Part shown: positions 20,532 to 28,482 of the stretch, in pieces
Position numbering within the stretch: position 1 is the stretch's first letter
Layout of the letters: each line of letters begins with the position of its first letter
Assembly (NCBI RefSeq): GCF_001905005.1
Contig: NZ_LWKZ01000028.1
Coordinates: 124,001-188,000, forward strand
Reading direction: 5' to 3'
DNA length: 64,000 bases
Origin: Streptomyces sp. CB02923
GTDB taxonomy: Bacteria > Actinomycetota > Actinomycetes > Streptomycetales > Streptomycetaceae
Translations under genes and position numbers: made by a program
The notes under the pieces: model-generated
Seen by the model: only the letters and a program-made list of their open reading frames with translations
Told to the model about the DNA's origin: nothing
Database searches by the model: none

Positions 20532-21539
20532 TCACCCCTCCACCGGAACGACACGCGCGAAGCCGCCGTCCACCATCAGACCCGCCACCGTCTCCAGCTC
20601 CGGCGGACTCCCCGCCAACTGCTGCAGGAAATCATCGAAATCCGCCCCGCACGGCAACAGCAACTGCTCCGCCCGCTCCTGCACCGGCCAGCCGTCCCGG
20701 TCCCGGGCGTCGTCGTACGCACAGAACCACACCGAACCCGGCGCATCCCCGCGCACCCGCACCGCCATGACACCGCCCTGCACGAACCCCACTCCCAGAA
20801 AATCCTTGGTGAAGTGGTCCCGCAGACACTTGTTGACGTACACCAGATCGTTCATCGCGGCCTCGTCCCGCACCGTGAAGAACGGCTGGTCCACCAGCAG
20901 ACCCAGATCCGCGTGCAGCCCCACACCCACCGGCGCACAGCCGCCCGCCGCCTTCAGGAACGAACGGTAAGCACCCGGCAACCGGTACCCCAGCGCCTCC
21001 TCCGCCTGGCGCACCTGCTCCTCCGCCACCGACAGGTCCCGGTGCGGCAGCCCGAAATGCACCGGCCGGGTGTCCTGCAACGGCCGCGTCCCCCGCTTGC
21101 CGTGATCCACCGCGGCCGTCGCCAGCCCACCGTGATGCCGCAGCAGCGCCTTCACCTCGACCGGCACCAGCTCCATCCGCCGCGTACCCGCCACGTGATG
21201 CCACGTCCAGCCGTGCGGCGTCGCCACCGACGGCACGTCCTCCCACAGCTCGTGCCCCTGCGCGTGCAACGCGACGTTCGCCGACACATAGTCCGTCAGC
21301 CGCAACTCGTCCACGCCGAAACCCTCCGGCGGCTCCGCGATCTCCGCGGCCGCCCGCGCATACGACGAGAAATCCGGAAAACCACGCCCGTCCACCGGCA
21401 CCCCACGGGGATACCGCGCGGCGCGCACCGGATCCGGGAAATGCACCACCTGCCCGGCATAGGCCGTATTCGGTGGCGCGGCGTGGCCCGCGGCCTGAAG
21501 GCCCGAAGGTGCCCCCAGCCCGTGCCGACCTGACGTCAT
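20532..21539 (-). CDS. WHH-type nuclease toxin domain fused to SMI1/KNR4 (SUKH) immunity domain
   Basis: The 335-residue protein has an N-terminal region ending in GWTWHHVAGTRRMELVPVEV followed by RHHGG (about 110-140). This is the conserved core of WHH/HNH toxin nucleases: a Trp-His-His, an LVP and a distal His. Residues about 165-290 form an SMI1/KNR4 domain (LSVAEEQVRQAEEALGYRLP, YRSFLKAAGG, VWFCAYDDARD), the usual immunity partner of such nucleases. Finding both in one chain is unusual, because toxin and immunity are normally separate genes. The ATG follows GGGAGC. It is the first gene of the leftward pair and is divergent from the YwqJ-like deaminase gene. A self-inhibited nuclease or a domesticated sensor are both possible. 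Confidence 0.75.
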   Translation of the reverse strand: MTSGRHGLGAPSGLQAAGHAAPPNTAYAGQVVHFPDPVRAARYPRGVPVDGRGFPDFSSYARAAAEIAEPPEGFGVDELRLTDYVSANVALHAQGHELWEDVPSVATPHGWTWHHVAGTRRMELVPVEVKALLRHHGGLATAAVDHGKRGTRPLQDTRPVHFGLPHRDLSVAEEQVRQAEEALGYRLPGAYRSFLKAAGGCAPVGVGLHADLGLLVDQPFFTVRDEAAMNDLVYVNKCLRDHFTKDFLGVGFVQGGVMAVRVRGDAPGSVWFCAYDDARDRDGWPVQERAEQLLLPCGADFDDFLQQLAGSPPELETVAGLMVDGGFARVVPVEG

Positions 21540-21857
21540 GGCGGTGCTCCCTGGCTGATCCGGCTACTGGACACAGCCTATGCCGTGCCGCAACCGGCTC
21601 CCCCGCCCACGTCAACCGCCCACCCACCGCCCCCGGCCCAACAACCCCCGCCCCACAGCCACTTCACCGCACGCCCCCACCGCACACCCGTCCGCCACCC
21701 CCCACCGGACCGGTACCGGACACGGACACAACCGTGACATCACCGACAGCACACCCGACTTCCCCAACACCCGGGGCATTTGGCAGGCTGACCCTCCCCC
21801 TACCCTTGCGGGGGACCTCCGGCGTCCCGGGGATTCGGGGAGGGAAAAGCACTGACC
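21540..21857. other. 318-bp divergent intergenic region between the two toxin/immunity pairs
   Basis: The region has no open frame I trust. Positions about 21600-21720 are strongly C-rich and G-poor on the + strand (CCACCGCCCCCGGCCC and similar), almost a polypyrimidine tract. From about 21796 to 21845 lies a GC-rich inverted repeat (CCTCCCC...GGGGAGG around a GCGGGGGACC core) resembling the repeats at 33981 and 55070. Both divergent promoters must lie here, but no clear -35/-10 pair stands out. Confidence 0.5.
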
Positions 21858-22370
21858 ATGCGCACCACCGCACACCACAACACCGCCACCGCGGGCGACC
21901 CCCGCGTCGGCTGGAGCGGCACCGCCGACGACGACCGTCCGCCTGCCCTCCACCACCGCCGCGACGGCATCCTCCCCACCGTCGGCGCCGCCCTGTCCGT
22001 ACGCGGACGCACCCTCACCTGCACCGCGAGCAAAGCCGAACAGCCCCCCGCGCTCCACCACCTCGTCCAGGACTTCCTCGACACCCTCCCCACCGCCCAG
22101 CGCGAACGCTTCACCGGCCGCTGCCCCGAAGCCGTCCTGCTCAGCCGCCACCTCACCGCCGTCGAAGCCAACCGCGGCAAACGCGCCTCCCGGAAACCCC
22201 TCACCAACGGCGAAGCCCGCCGCTCCCTCAAACACTCCAAAATCACCGCCCGGCACATCCGCGAGGACGGCGACCCCCTGCACGGCAGCTACGCTCCCCC
22301 CTGTCGCTCCTGCGACGCCCTCATCGCCTTCTTCGGCGTCATGCCCATCGGAACGCCCGCAGGGAGCTGA
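21858..22370 (+). CDS. YwqJ-like nucleic-acid deaminase domain protein
   Basis: The 170-residue protein has the YwqJ-type deaminase signature. GRCPEAVLLSRHL near residue 87 gives the CxE motif in which Cys replaces the usual His. APPCRSCDALIAFFGV near 145 gives PCxxC. These supply three zinc ligands and a catalytic Glu. Between them is a basic segment (NRGKRASRKPLTNGEARRSLKHSK). YwqJ domains are C-terminal toxin modules of polymorphic toxins in Bacillus and actinobacteria. Here the domain stands alone without a delivery module. A SUKH-3 immunity gene follows 8 bp downstream. GGGAGGG lies about 14 bp before the ATG, a little far for a ribosome site. Confidence 0.82.
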   Translation: MRTTAHHNTATAGDPRVGWSGTADDDRPPALHHRRDGILPTVGAALSVRGRTLTCTASKAEQPPALHHLVQDFLDTLPTAQRERFTGRCPEAVLLSRHLTAVEANRGKRASRKPLTNGEARRSLKHSKITARHIREDGDPLHGSYAPPCRSCDALIAFFGVMPIGTPAGS

Positions 22371-22378
22371 CCCGCACC

Positions 22379-22957
22379 ATGCCCCCCACCGCACCGTCCG
22401 CGGACTCCGCCGCCCCGGCCTCCGCCGCGCCCGTCGCCCCGGTCTACGACTCCTACGACCGGACCTCGGCCACCCGCTTCCCCGTCGCCGTCGACGCCGC
22501 CCTCCAGGACGCCGGCTGGCGCACCGGACGCTGGGACATACAGCAGGCCGAACACTGGGCCGACGCCCTGCGCGCCCACGCCTCCCCCGCCGGACACCGG
22601 CACACCGTCTTCCCCGCCGCCGTCGAGGCCTGGGCCGAATTCGGCGGACTGGACATCGTCCCCACCGGCCCCGGACGGCACATCGCCCCCACCCCCTTCA
22701 CCCTCGACCCCCTGCACGGCCTCCACCTCGCCCGCACCCTCGGCGACCTCGGCCGCGCCCTGGAAACCGACGTCGCCCCCCTCGGCCAGGAAGCCGGCGG
22801 CCAGGCCGTCCTCGCCATCGACACCGAAGGCCGCGTCTACAGCCTCGACCACACCGGCGACTGGTACCTCGGCGCCGACATCGACCAGGCCCTGAGCACC
22901 CTCGTCCTCGGCACCCGCCCCACCCGCCTCGGCCCGGCAGGCACGGAAGACAGCTGA
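22379..22957 (+). CDS. SUKH-3 family immunity protein
   Basis: The 192-residue protein matches SUKH-3 immunity domains along its length: TRFPVAVDAALQDAGWRTGR near 36-56, EAWAEFGGLDI near 90, TPFTLDPLHGL, DVAPLGQEAGGQAVLAIDTEG and a closing GADIDQALSTLVLGTRP. Such proteins neutralise nuclease and deaminase toxins by direct binding. The ATG lies 8 bp after the deaminase stop, with AGGGAG overlapping the end of that gene, so the two are an operon and a plausible toxin-immunity couple. Confidence 0.87.
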   Translation: MPPTAPSADSAAPASAAPVAPVYDSYDRTSATRFPVAVDAALQDAGWRTGRWDIQQAEHWADALRAHASPAGHRHTVFPAAVEAWAEFGGLDIVPTGPGRHIAPTPFTLDPLHGLHLARTLGDLGRALETDVAPLGQEAGGQAVLAIDTEGRVYSLDHTGDWYLGADIDQALSTLVLGTRPTRLGPAGTEDS

Positions 22958-22961
22958 ACCG

Positions 22962-23039
22962 GCGCCGGAGAGCCGCACCGCCACCGGGCGTCCCCGCTTC
23001 CCTGCGCCGGAGAGCCGAACCGCCACCGGGCGTCCCCGC
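22962..23039. repeat. two tandem 42-bp repeats between convergent genes
   Basis: A 36-bp block (GCGCCGGAGAGCCG, then ACCGCCACCGGGCGTCCCCGC, with one base difference) occurs at 22962-22997 and again at 23004-23039, a 42-bp period. It lies between the SUKH-3 gene and the convergent histidine kinase gene and may serve as a transcription end region. Confidence 0.65.
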
Positions 23040-23069
23040 ACCCCGGCGCCGAGGTGTCCCGAAGCGCCC

Positions 23070-24539
23070 CTACTCCCCCTGCCACCCGGGCAGCACCGCC
23101 GACACCCGGAAACCGCCCGCCTCCGTGGCACCCGACACGAACACCCCGCCCAGCCCGGACACCCGCTCCCGCATGCCCACCAGGCCGTTACCGCCACTCG
23201 GCAACCCCACATCCGCCGCACCCCGCTCCGACGGACCGTTCTCCACCTGCACCGCGACCTCACCCTCACGATGCGCCAGCCGCACCCGCGCCCGCGCACC
23301 CGGCGCATGCTTGTGCACGTTCGTCAGCGCCTCCTGCACCACCCGGTACACCGTCTGCTCCACCCCCGGCGGATAACCGCCCTCCCCGGCCGCGCCGTCC
23401 ACCGACAGCTCCACCGCCATCCCGGCCGCCCGCGACTGGCCCACCAGATCCCCCAGCTCCGCCAGCGAAGGCCCCTCGCTCTCCGACTCCGCCGTCACCA
23501 CCACGGCACCACCCCGCACCGGCCCACCGGACTCCGCCCCGGCCTCCGCCACCCGCACGGACACCTCCGACCGCACCCCCGCACCACCCACGTCACCAGG
23601 CTCCCGCGCCCCCTCGGCCGCCGCCTTCGCCTTCACCTTCGACGCCACCGCCACCAGCCGCTCCGGCTCGCCCGACACCGGCCCCGACGACCGGCCCGAC
23701 GCACCCTCCGCCGTCCGCAGCACCCCCAGCATCTCCCGCAACTCCGTCAGCGCCTGCCGCCCCATGTCCCCCACCAGCACCGCGTTCCGCGACGCCTTCT
23801 CCGGATCCTTCAACGCCACCGCCTGCAACGCCGCCGCATGCACCACCATCAGGCTCACCCGGTGCGCCACCACGTCGTGCATCTCCCGCGCGATCCGCGT
23901 CCGCTCCTCGTTACGGGCCCACTCCGCCCGCTCCTCGGCCCGGTCGGCCAGCAACGACAGCTCCCGCTCCAGCCCGTCCGCCCGCTCCCGCAGACTCTCC
24001 ACCAGCCGCCGCCGGGCACCGACGTACAACCCCCACAACACCGGCGGCGCCGTCACGACCAGCGCCACCGCCGCCGCCATCACCAGCACGAACCACGTCG
24101 GCGGATTGAAATCGGGCACGCCCCCCACGTCCTGCCGGATGGTGAAGGCACTGGACACCAGCGTCCCGACCACCGACATCCCCGCCAGCAGCCCCATCAC
24201 CCGCCGCGGCGCGTCCGAGACCGCCAGCGAATACAGGCCGACCACGCCCAGCAGCCCGCCCATCTGCGCCGGCGTCACCGCGATCGACACCAGCACCACG
24301 GCCACCGACCAGCGGCGCCGCAACAGCAGCACCGGACCCACCACCAGACCGAGCAGCAGCCCCGTCCACGACGGCAGCCCCGCGTCCCCCGCGAAATCCA
24401 GCCCCTCGAACACGGTCTCCAGCGTCGAGACGACAGCCAGCGACACATCCAGCACGGCACTCCGCCGCCGCGGCCACCACCACGGCCCGGCGGGCGCGCC
24501 CCTCGCACCCGTTGCTTCGATTGCCCCCGTTGTGGTCAT
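23070..24539 (-). CDS. membrane sensor histidine kinase (HisKA_3/NarL type), orphan
   Basis: The 489-residue protein has about five or six membrane segments (about 22-190). A HisKA_3 dimerisation box follows, RIAREMHDVVAHRVSLM, with the phospho-acceptor His near residue 219. After an unusually long Ala/Glu/Val-rich linker (about 265-350) comes the ATPase domain with an N-box (RVVQEALTNVHKHAPG) and a glycine loop (GGNGLVGMRERV). Kinases of this class normally sit beside a LuxR-type response regulator, but no regulator gene is next to this one. The ATG at 24539 gives MTTTGAIEA; the ribosome site is weak. Confidence 0.9.
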   Translation of the reverse strand: MTTTGAIEATGARGAPAGPWWWPRRRSAVLDVSLAVVSTLETVFEGLDFAGDAGLPSWTGLLLGLVVGPVLLLRRRWSVAVVLVSIAVTPAQMGGLLGVVGLYSLAVSDAPRRVMGLLAGMSVVGTLVSSAFTIRQDVGGVPDFNPPTWFVLVMAAAVALVVTAPPVLWGLYVGARRRLVESLRERADGLERELSLLADRAEERAEWARNEERTRIAREMHDVVAHRVSLMVVHAAALQAVALKDPEKASRNAVLVGDMGRQALTELREMLGVLRTAEGASGRSSGPVSGEPERLVAVASKVKAKAAAEGAREPGDVGGAGVRSEVSVRVAEAGAESGGPVRGGAVVVTAESESEGPSLAELGDLVGQSRAAGMAVELSVDGAAGEGGYPPGVEQTVYRVVQEALTNVHKHAPGARARVRLAHREGEVAVQVENGPSERGAADVGLPSGGNGLVGMRERVSGLGGVFVSGATEAGGFRVSAVLPGWQGE

Positions 24540-24695
24540 ACCAACCAGCCTACGGGCGCCCGCGACCGTTTTTCCGTCGCGCGCTCCTGCACGCGAGTGC
24601 ACCGTTACGGGCCGGTACCCACCCTTTTCCCTCGAACTATTGAATCGTCCACATTTTCGGCTCCTCCGTACACCGCCCGGCCCGAACCTGACCTC

Positions 24696-25544
24696 ATGCA
24701 CCACCACACACGAACGGACTTCGAGTCCCTGCGCGACCAGGCCGTCACCCTCCGCCGAGCCGGCCTGAGCCGCCGCCAGATCCGCGACCGCTTACACGTC
24801 CACAACAACGACATCCTCAACCGCCTCCTGGAAGGCGAACCACCCCCGGACTGGACCCACCGCCCGAACGCGAAGGACGACGTACGAGCACGGGCGCGGG
24901 AGCTTCGGGGGGAGGGGATGACGTATGACGAGATCCAGGTCGAACTGGGAGTGTCGAAGAGCTCCATCTCCCTATGGGTACGGGACATGCCCAGGCCGCC
25001 CAGGCGCACCCCCGAGCAGGCGTCCGCCATCGCCAAACGCGGCTGGGAGGCGACGCTGCGCCGCCGCGACGAGGAGCGGCAGCAGACGAAACGTGCCGCG
25101 ACCGACGAGATCGGCACCATGAGTGATCGCGAGCTGTTCCTTGTCGGGGTGGGGCTCTACTGGTCCGAGGGCAGCAAGAGCAAGCCGCACAGCCCCCAGG
25201 AACGCGCGACCTTCGTCAACAGCGACCCGGGCATGATCCAGGTATTCGTCGCGTGGCTCTCGCTCCTCGGGGTAACGCCGGAGCGCATGCAGTTCCGCGT
25301 CCAGATCCACGAGTCGGCCGACATCGGCGCCGCCGAACGCCACTGGGCGGACCTGGTCGGGATCGACGTCACCGTCCTCGCCAGAACGACACTGAAGAAG
25401 CACAACCCGAAAACGGTCCGCAAGAACGTGGGCGAGGGTTATCGCGGCTGCCTGGTGGTCCGAGTTCTGCGATCCGCCGATCTGTACCGTCGCATCGAAG
25501 GCTGGTGGTACGGCATAGTGTTGGGTGCCAAGCGGACAGCCTGA
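24696..25544 (+). CDS. HTH protein with LAGLIDADG-like C-terminal region, contains a TTA codon
   Basis: The 282-residue protein has two N-terminal helix-turn-helix-like units: LRRAGLSRRQIRDRLHVHNN at about 16-36 and MTYDEIQVELGVSKSSISLW at about 75-95. The C-terminal part (about 140-275) begins LFLVGVGLYWSEGSKSKP, resembling the LAGLIDADG signature helix of homing-endonuclease folds, followed by FVNSDPGMIQVFVAWLSLLG. Such proteins are widespread in Streptomyces as uncharacterised DNA-binding proteins. An in-frame TTA (24792-24794, codon 33) makes it a candidate bldA target. It ends about 30 bp before tRNA-Gln, and no clear ribosome site precedes the ATG. Confidence 0.75.
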   Translation: MHHHTRTDFESLRDQAVTLRRAGLSRRQIRDRLHVHNNDILNRLLEGEPPPDWTHRPNAKDDVRARARELRGEGMTYDEIQVELGVSKSSISLWVRDMPRPPRRTPEQASAIAKRGWEATLRRRDEERQQTKRAATDEIGTMSDRELFLVGVGLYWSEGSKSKPHSPQERATFVNSDPGMIQVFVAWLSLLGVTPERMQFRVQIHESADIGAAERHWADLVGIDVTVLARTTLKKHNPKTVRKNVGEGYRGCLVVRVLRSADLYRRIEGWWYGIVLGAKRTA

Positions 25545-25573
25545 AGAAATGTCCGGTTTGGCCGCTTATACAC

Positions 25574-25645
25574 TCCCCTGTGGTGTAATCGGCAACACAG
25601 TCGGTTTTGGTCCGATAGTTCCGGGTTCGAGTCCTGGCAGGGGAG
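25574..25645 (+). tRNA. tRNA-Gln (anticodon UUG)
   Basis: A complete cloverleaf can be drawn. The acceptor TCCCCTG (25574-25580) pairs with CAGGGGA (25638-25644). The D stem is GTGT/ACAC. The anticodon stem GTCGG/CCGAT encloses TTTTGGT, with anticodon TTG at 25607-25609. The T stem CCGGG/CCTGG surrounds TTCGAGT. CCA is not encoded after the discriminator G. Confidence 0.95.
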
Positions 25646-25657
25646 CAAAAGCAAGTT

Positions 25658-25684
25658 CGGGTCCCGACCTCCGGTCGGGACCCG
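25658..25684 (+). terminator. terminator after tRNA-Gln
   Basis: A perfect 12-bp stem CGGGTCCCGACC (25658-25669) and its complement (25673-25684) enclose a 3-nt loop. It lies 13 bp after the tRNA and before the glmU promoter region. Confidence 0.7.
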
Positions 25685-25756
25685 CCCGCGTTTCGGCCGC
25701 AAACCGCACCGGTATCCTTCGGGTGTCCACCACCCGAAGAAGCCGAAGGGCATCCC

Positions 25757-27214
25757 GTGAGCGCCAACCGCCCGGCCGCCGTCGTCGTTCTCGCAGCGGG
25801 TGAGGGCACCCGCATGAAGTCGTCGACTCCGAAGGTCCTGCACGCGATCTGCGGCCGCTCCCTCGTGGGGCACGTCGTCGCCGCCTCCCGCGAGCTGGAC
25901 CCCGAGCACCTCGTCGTGGTCGTGGGCCACGCCCGTGAGCAGGTCGGCGGGCATCTCGCCGAGATCGACGCGGACGTGCGCACCGCCGTCCAGCACGAGC
26001 AGAACGGCACCGGCCACGCGGTCCGGATGGGCCTGGAGGAGCTGGGTGACGGCGGTGTCACCCTCGACGGCACCGTGATCGTCGTCTGTGGCGACACCCC
26101 GCTGCTGACCGGCGAGACCCTGAAGAAGCTGGGCGACACCCACGCCGCCGACGGCAACGCCGTCACCGTGCTGTCGGCCGAGGTCCCGGACTCCACCGGG
26201 TACGGCCGGATCGTGCGGGACGAGAACACCGGTGCGGTCACCGAGATCGTCGAGCACAAGGACGCCACGGACGCGCAGCGCGCGATCCGTGAGATCAACT
26301 CCGGGGTGTTCGCGTTCGACGCGCAGCTGCTGACCGACGCGCTGGGCAAGGTGCGTACGGACAACAGCCAGGGTGAGGAGTACCTCACGGACGTGCTGGG
26401 GATTCTGCGCGAGGCCGGTCACCGGGTCGGTGCCGCGGTGGCGGACGACCACCGGGAGATCCTGGGGATCAACAACCGTGTGCAGCTCGCGGAGGCGCGC
26501 CGGCTGCTGAACGAGCGGCTGCTGACCCGGGCGATGCTGGCGGGTGTGACGGTCGTGGATCCGGCGACGACGTGGGTGGACGTGTCGGTGACGTTCGAGG
26601 CGGACGCGACGGTGCACCCGGGTACGCAGCTGCTGGGCGGTACGCATGTGGCGGCGCACGCGGAGGTGGGTCCGGACGCGCGGCTGAAGGACACGTCGGT
26701 CGGCGAGGGCGCGACGGTGTCGTTCACGGTCGCGGACGGCGCGAAGGTCGGTCCGGGGGCGAGTGTGGGTCCGTACGCGTATCTGCGTCCGGGTACGGAT
26801 CTGGGGCCGAAGGCGAAGGCCGGTACGTACGTGGAGATGAAGAACGCGAAGATCGGTGAGGGCACGAAGGTGCCGCATCTGTCGTACGTGGGTGACGCGA
26901 CGATCGGTGAGTTCACCAACATCGGTGCGGCGAGCGTGTTCGTGAACTACGACGGTGAGTCGAAGCATCACACGACGATCGGGTCGCACTGCAAGACCGG
27001 TTCGGACAACATGTTTGTGGCTCCTGTCACGGTCGGGGACGGTGCGTACACCGCTGCCGGCTCGGTCATCACCAAGGATGTGCCTTCGGGTTCGCTGGCG
27101 GTCGCGCGCGGCCAGCAGCGGAATATCGAGGGCTGGGTCGCCCGTAAGCGCCCCGGAAGCGCCGCCGCGCAGGCCGCGTCTGCCGCCGGTCGGGAGTCCG
27201 ACGGCGAGCAGTGA
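25757..27214 (+). CDS. glmU: bifunctional UDP-N-acetylglucosamine pyrophosphorylase / glucosamine-1-phosphate N-acetyltransferase
   Basis: GlmU makes UDP-GlcNAc for peptidoglycan in two steps: acetylation of glucosamine-1-phosphate, then uridylylation. The 485-residue protein has the N-terminal nucleotidyltransferase signature VLAAGEGTRMKSSTPKVLH near residue 11. The C-terminal left-handed beta-helix of hexapeptide repeats runs from about 265 to 460 and includes GPYAYLRPGTDLGPKAKAG and YVGDATIGEFTNIGAASV. The start is GTG (GTG AGC GCC), after the tRNA terminator. prs follows 70 bp downstream. Confidence 0.97.
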   Translation: MSANRPAAVVVLAAGEGTRMKSSTPKVLHAICGRSLVGHVVAASRELDPEHLVVVVGHAREQVGGHLAEIDADVRTAVQHEQNGTGHAVRMGLEELGDGGVTLDGTVIVVCGDTPLLTGETLKKLGDTHAADGNAVTVLSAEVPDSTGYGRIVRDENTGAVTEIVEHKDATDAQRAIREINSGVFAFDAQLLTDALGKVRTDNSQGEEYLTDVLGILREAGHRVGAAVADDHREILGINNRVQLAEARRLLNERLLTRAMLAGVTVVDPATTWVDVSVTFEADATVHPGTQLLGGTHVAAHAEVGPDARLKDTSVGEGATVSFTVADGAKVGPGASVGPYAYLRPGTDLGPKAKAGTYVEMKNAKIGEGTKVPHLSYVGDATIGEFTNIGAASVFVNYDGESKHHTTIGSHCKTGSDNMFVAPVTVGDGAYTAAGSVITKDVPSGSLAVARGQQRNIEGWVARKRPGSAAAQAASAAGRESDGEQ

Positions 27215-27284
27215 TCGTGCTCGGGTGCGCCGTGCGGGGCGTACCGTGATAAGCGCACGCAAACAGGATCTGAGGAGATTTGCT

Positions 27285-28259
27285 GTGACCGGGATCAAGA
27301 CGACCGGCGAGAAGAAGCTGATGCTCTTCTCCGGCCGCGCCCACCCCGAGCTGGCTGAGGAGGTCGCCCACCAGCTGGGTGTCGGGCTGGTCCCGACCAA
27401 GGCGTTCGACTTCGCCAACGGAGAGATCTATGTCCGTTACCAGGAGTCGGCGCGTGGTGCGGACTGCTTCTTGATGCAGAGCCACACGGCTCCCATCAAC
27501 AAGTGGATCATGGAACAGTTGATCATGATCGATGCGCTGAAGCGGGCCTCGGCCCGCAGCATCACCGTGGTCATCCCGTCGTACGGGTACGCCCGCCAGG
27601 ACAAGAAGCACCGCGGCCGCGAGCCGATCTCGGCCCGTCTGATCGCGGATCTGCTGAAGTGCGCGGGTGCCGACCGGATCGTCACGGTCGACCTGCACAC
27701 CGACCAGATCCAGGGCTTCTTCGACGGCCCGGTGGACCACCTGTTCGCCCTGCCGGTCCTCGCGGACTACGTGGGCGCCAAGGTGGACCGCGAGAAGCTG
27801 ACGGTGGTCTCGCCGGACGCGGGCCGGGTGCGGGTCGCGGACCGCTGGTGCGACCGGCTGGACGCGCCGCTGGCGATCGTGCACAAGCGCCGGGACAAGG
27901 ACGTGGCGAACCAGGTCACCGTCCACGAGGTCGTCGGCGAGGTCAAGGACCGGGTCTGCGTCCTGGTCGACGACATGATCGACACCGGTGGCACGATCTG
28001 CGCCGCGGCGGACGCGCTGTTCGCGAACGGTGCCGCGGACGTCATCGTGACGGCCACGCACGGCATCCTGTCGGGTCCGGCGGCGGACCGCCTGAAGAAC
28101 TCGAAGGTCAGCGAGTTCGTCTTCACGAACACCCTGCCCACCCCGTCCGAGCTGGAGCTGGACAAGATCACGGTGCTGTCGATGGCGCCGACGATCGCGC
28201 GGGCGATGCGTGAGGTCTTCGAGGACGGCTCGGTGACCAGCCTCTTCGAGGAGCAGTGA
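27285..28259 (+). CDS. prs: ribose-phosphate pyrophosphokinase
   Basis: This enzyme makes PRPP from ribose-5-phosphate and ATP for nucleotide, His and Trp synthesis. The 324-residue protein shows the N-terminal MLFSGRAHPELAEEVA, the flexible-loop region GYARQDKKHRGREPIS, and the PRPP-binding VCVLVDDMIDTGGTI. The GTG start follows GAGGAG at proper spacing. Gene order glmU-prs is the common actinobacterial one. Confidence 0.97.
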   Translation: MTGIKTTGEKKLMLFSGRAHPELAEEVAHQLGVGLVPTKAFDFANGEIYVRYQESARGADCFLMQSHTAPINKWIMEQLIMIDALKRASARSITVVIPSYGYARQDKKHRGREPISARLIADLLKCAGADRIVTVDLHTDQIQGFFDGPVDHLFALPVLADYVGAKVDREKLTVVSPDAGRVRVADRWCDRLDAPLAIVHKRRDKDVANQVTVHEVVGEVKDRVCVLVDDMIDTGGTICAAADALFANGAADVIVTATHGILSGPAADRLKNSKVSEFVFTNTLPTPSELELDKITVLSMAPTIARAMREVFEDGSVTSLFEEQ

Positions 28260-28298
28260 GCCGGATTCCGCGGCTCTGAGGGGCTTGCGGAGATCGAC

Positions 28299-28482
28299 TT
28301 TGGGGGCGGCCTCCCCGCCGGGTAGACTCACGGAGTTGCTCGGCGAGGGAGGCCGCACTTTTCTGTGGTGCGGCGGTCCGTTATCGACGCGCTCTTCGTA
28401 GCAGGTCTGTCGTGGGCCGGGTGACGCCCCACAGATCCGTCCGGTCGCCTGTCGGCCGTGAACGACTACGAGGAGTGCCGCC
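28299..28482 (+). promoter_or_regulatory. promoter and structured leader of the bL25 gene
   Basis: TTTGGG (28299-28304) and TAGACT (28323-28328), 18 bp apart, form a probable promoter. The leader of about 145 nt then has a perfect 7-bp stem GCCGCAC/GTGCGGC (28352-28358 and 28368-28374). A second, imperfect stem lies between GTCTGTCGTGGG (about 28403) and CCCCACAGAT (about 28428). A long folded leader before a ribosomal-protein gene suggests feedback or attenuation control. No named Rfam class is claimed. Confidence 0.45.

Noticed and set aside
17427..21533. A very long open frame on the + strand antisense to the toxin/immunity genes
   Set aside because: It reads as Arg/Pro/His-rich low-complexity protein with no domains, the usual shadow of real minus-strand genes in GC-rich DNA. 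The minus frames carry clear motifs.
25574..25760. tRNA-Gln as an occupied attachment site for an integrative element
   Set aside because: No integrase, excisionase or duplicated tRNA 3' end is visible on either side.
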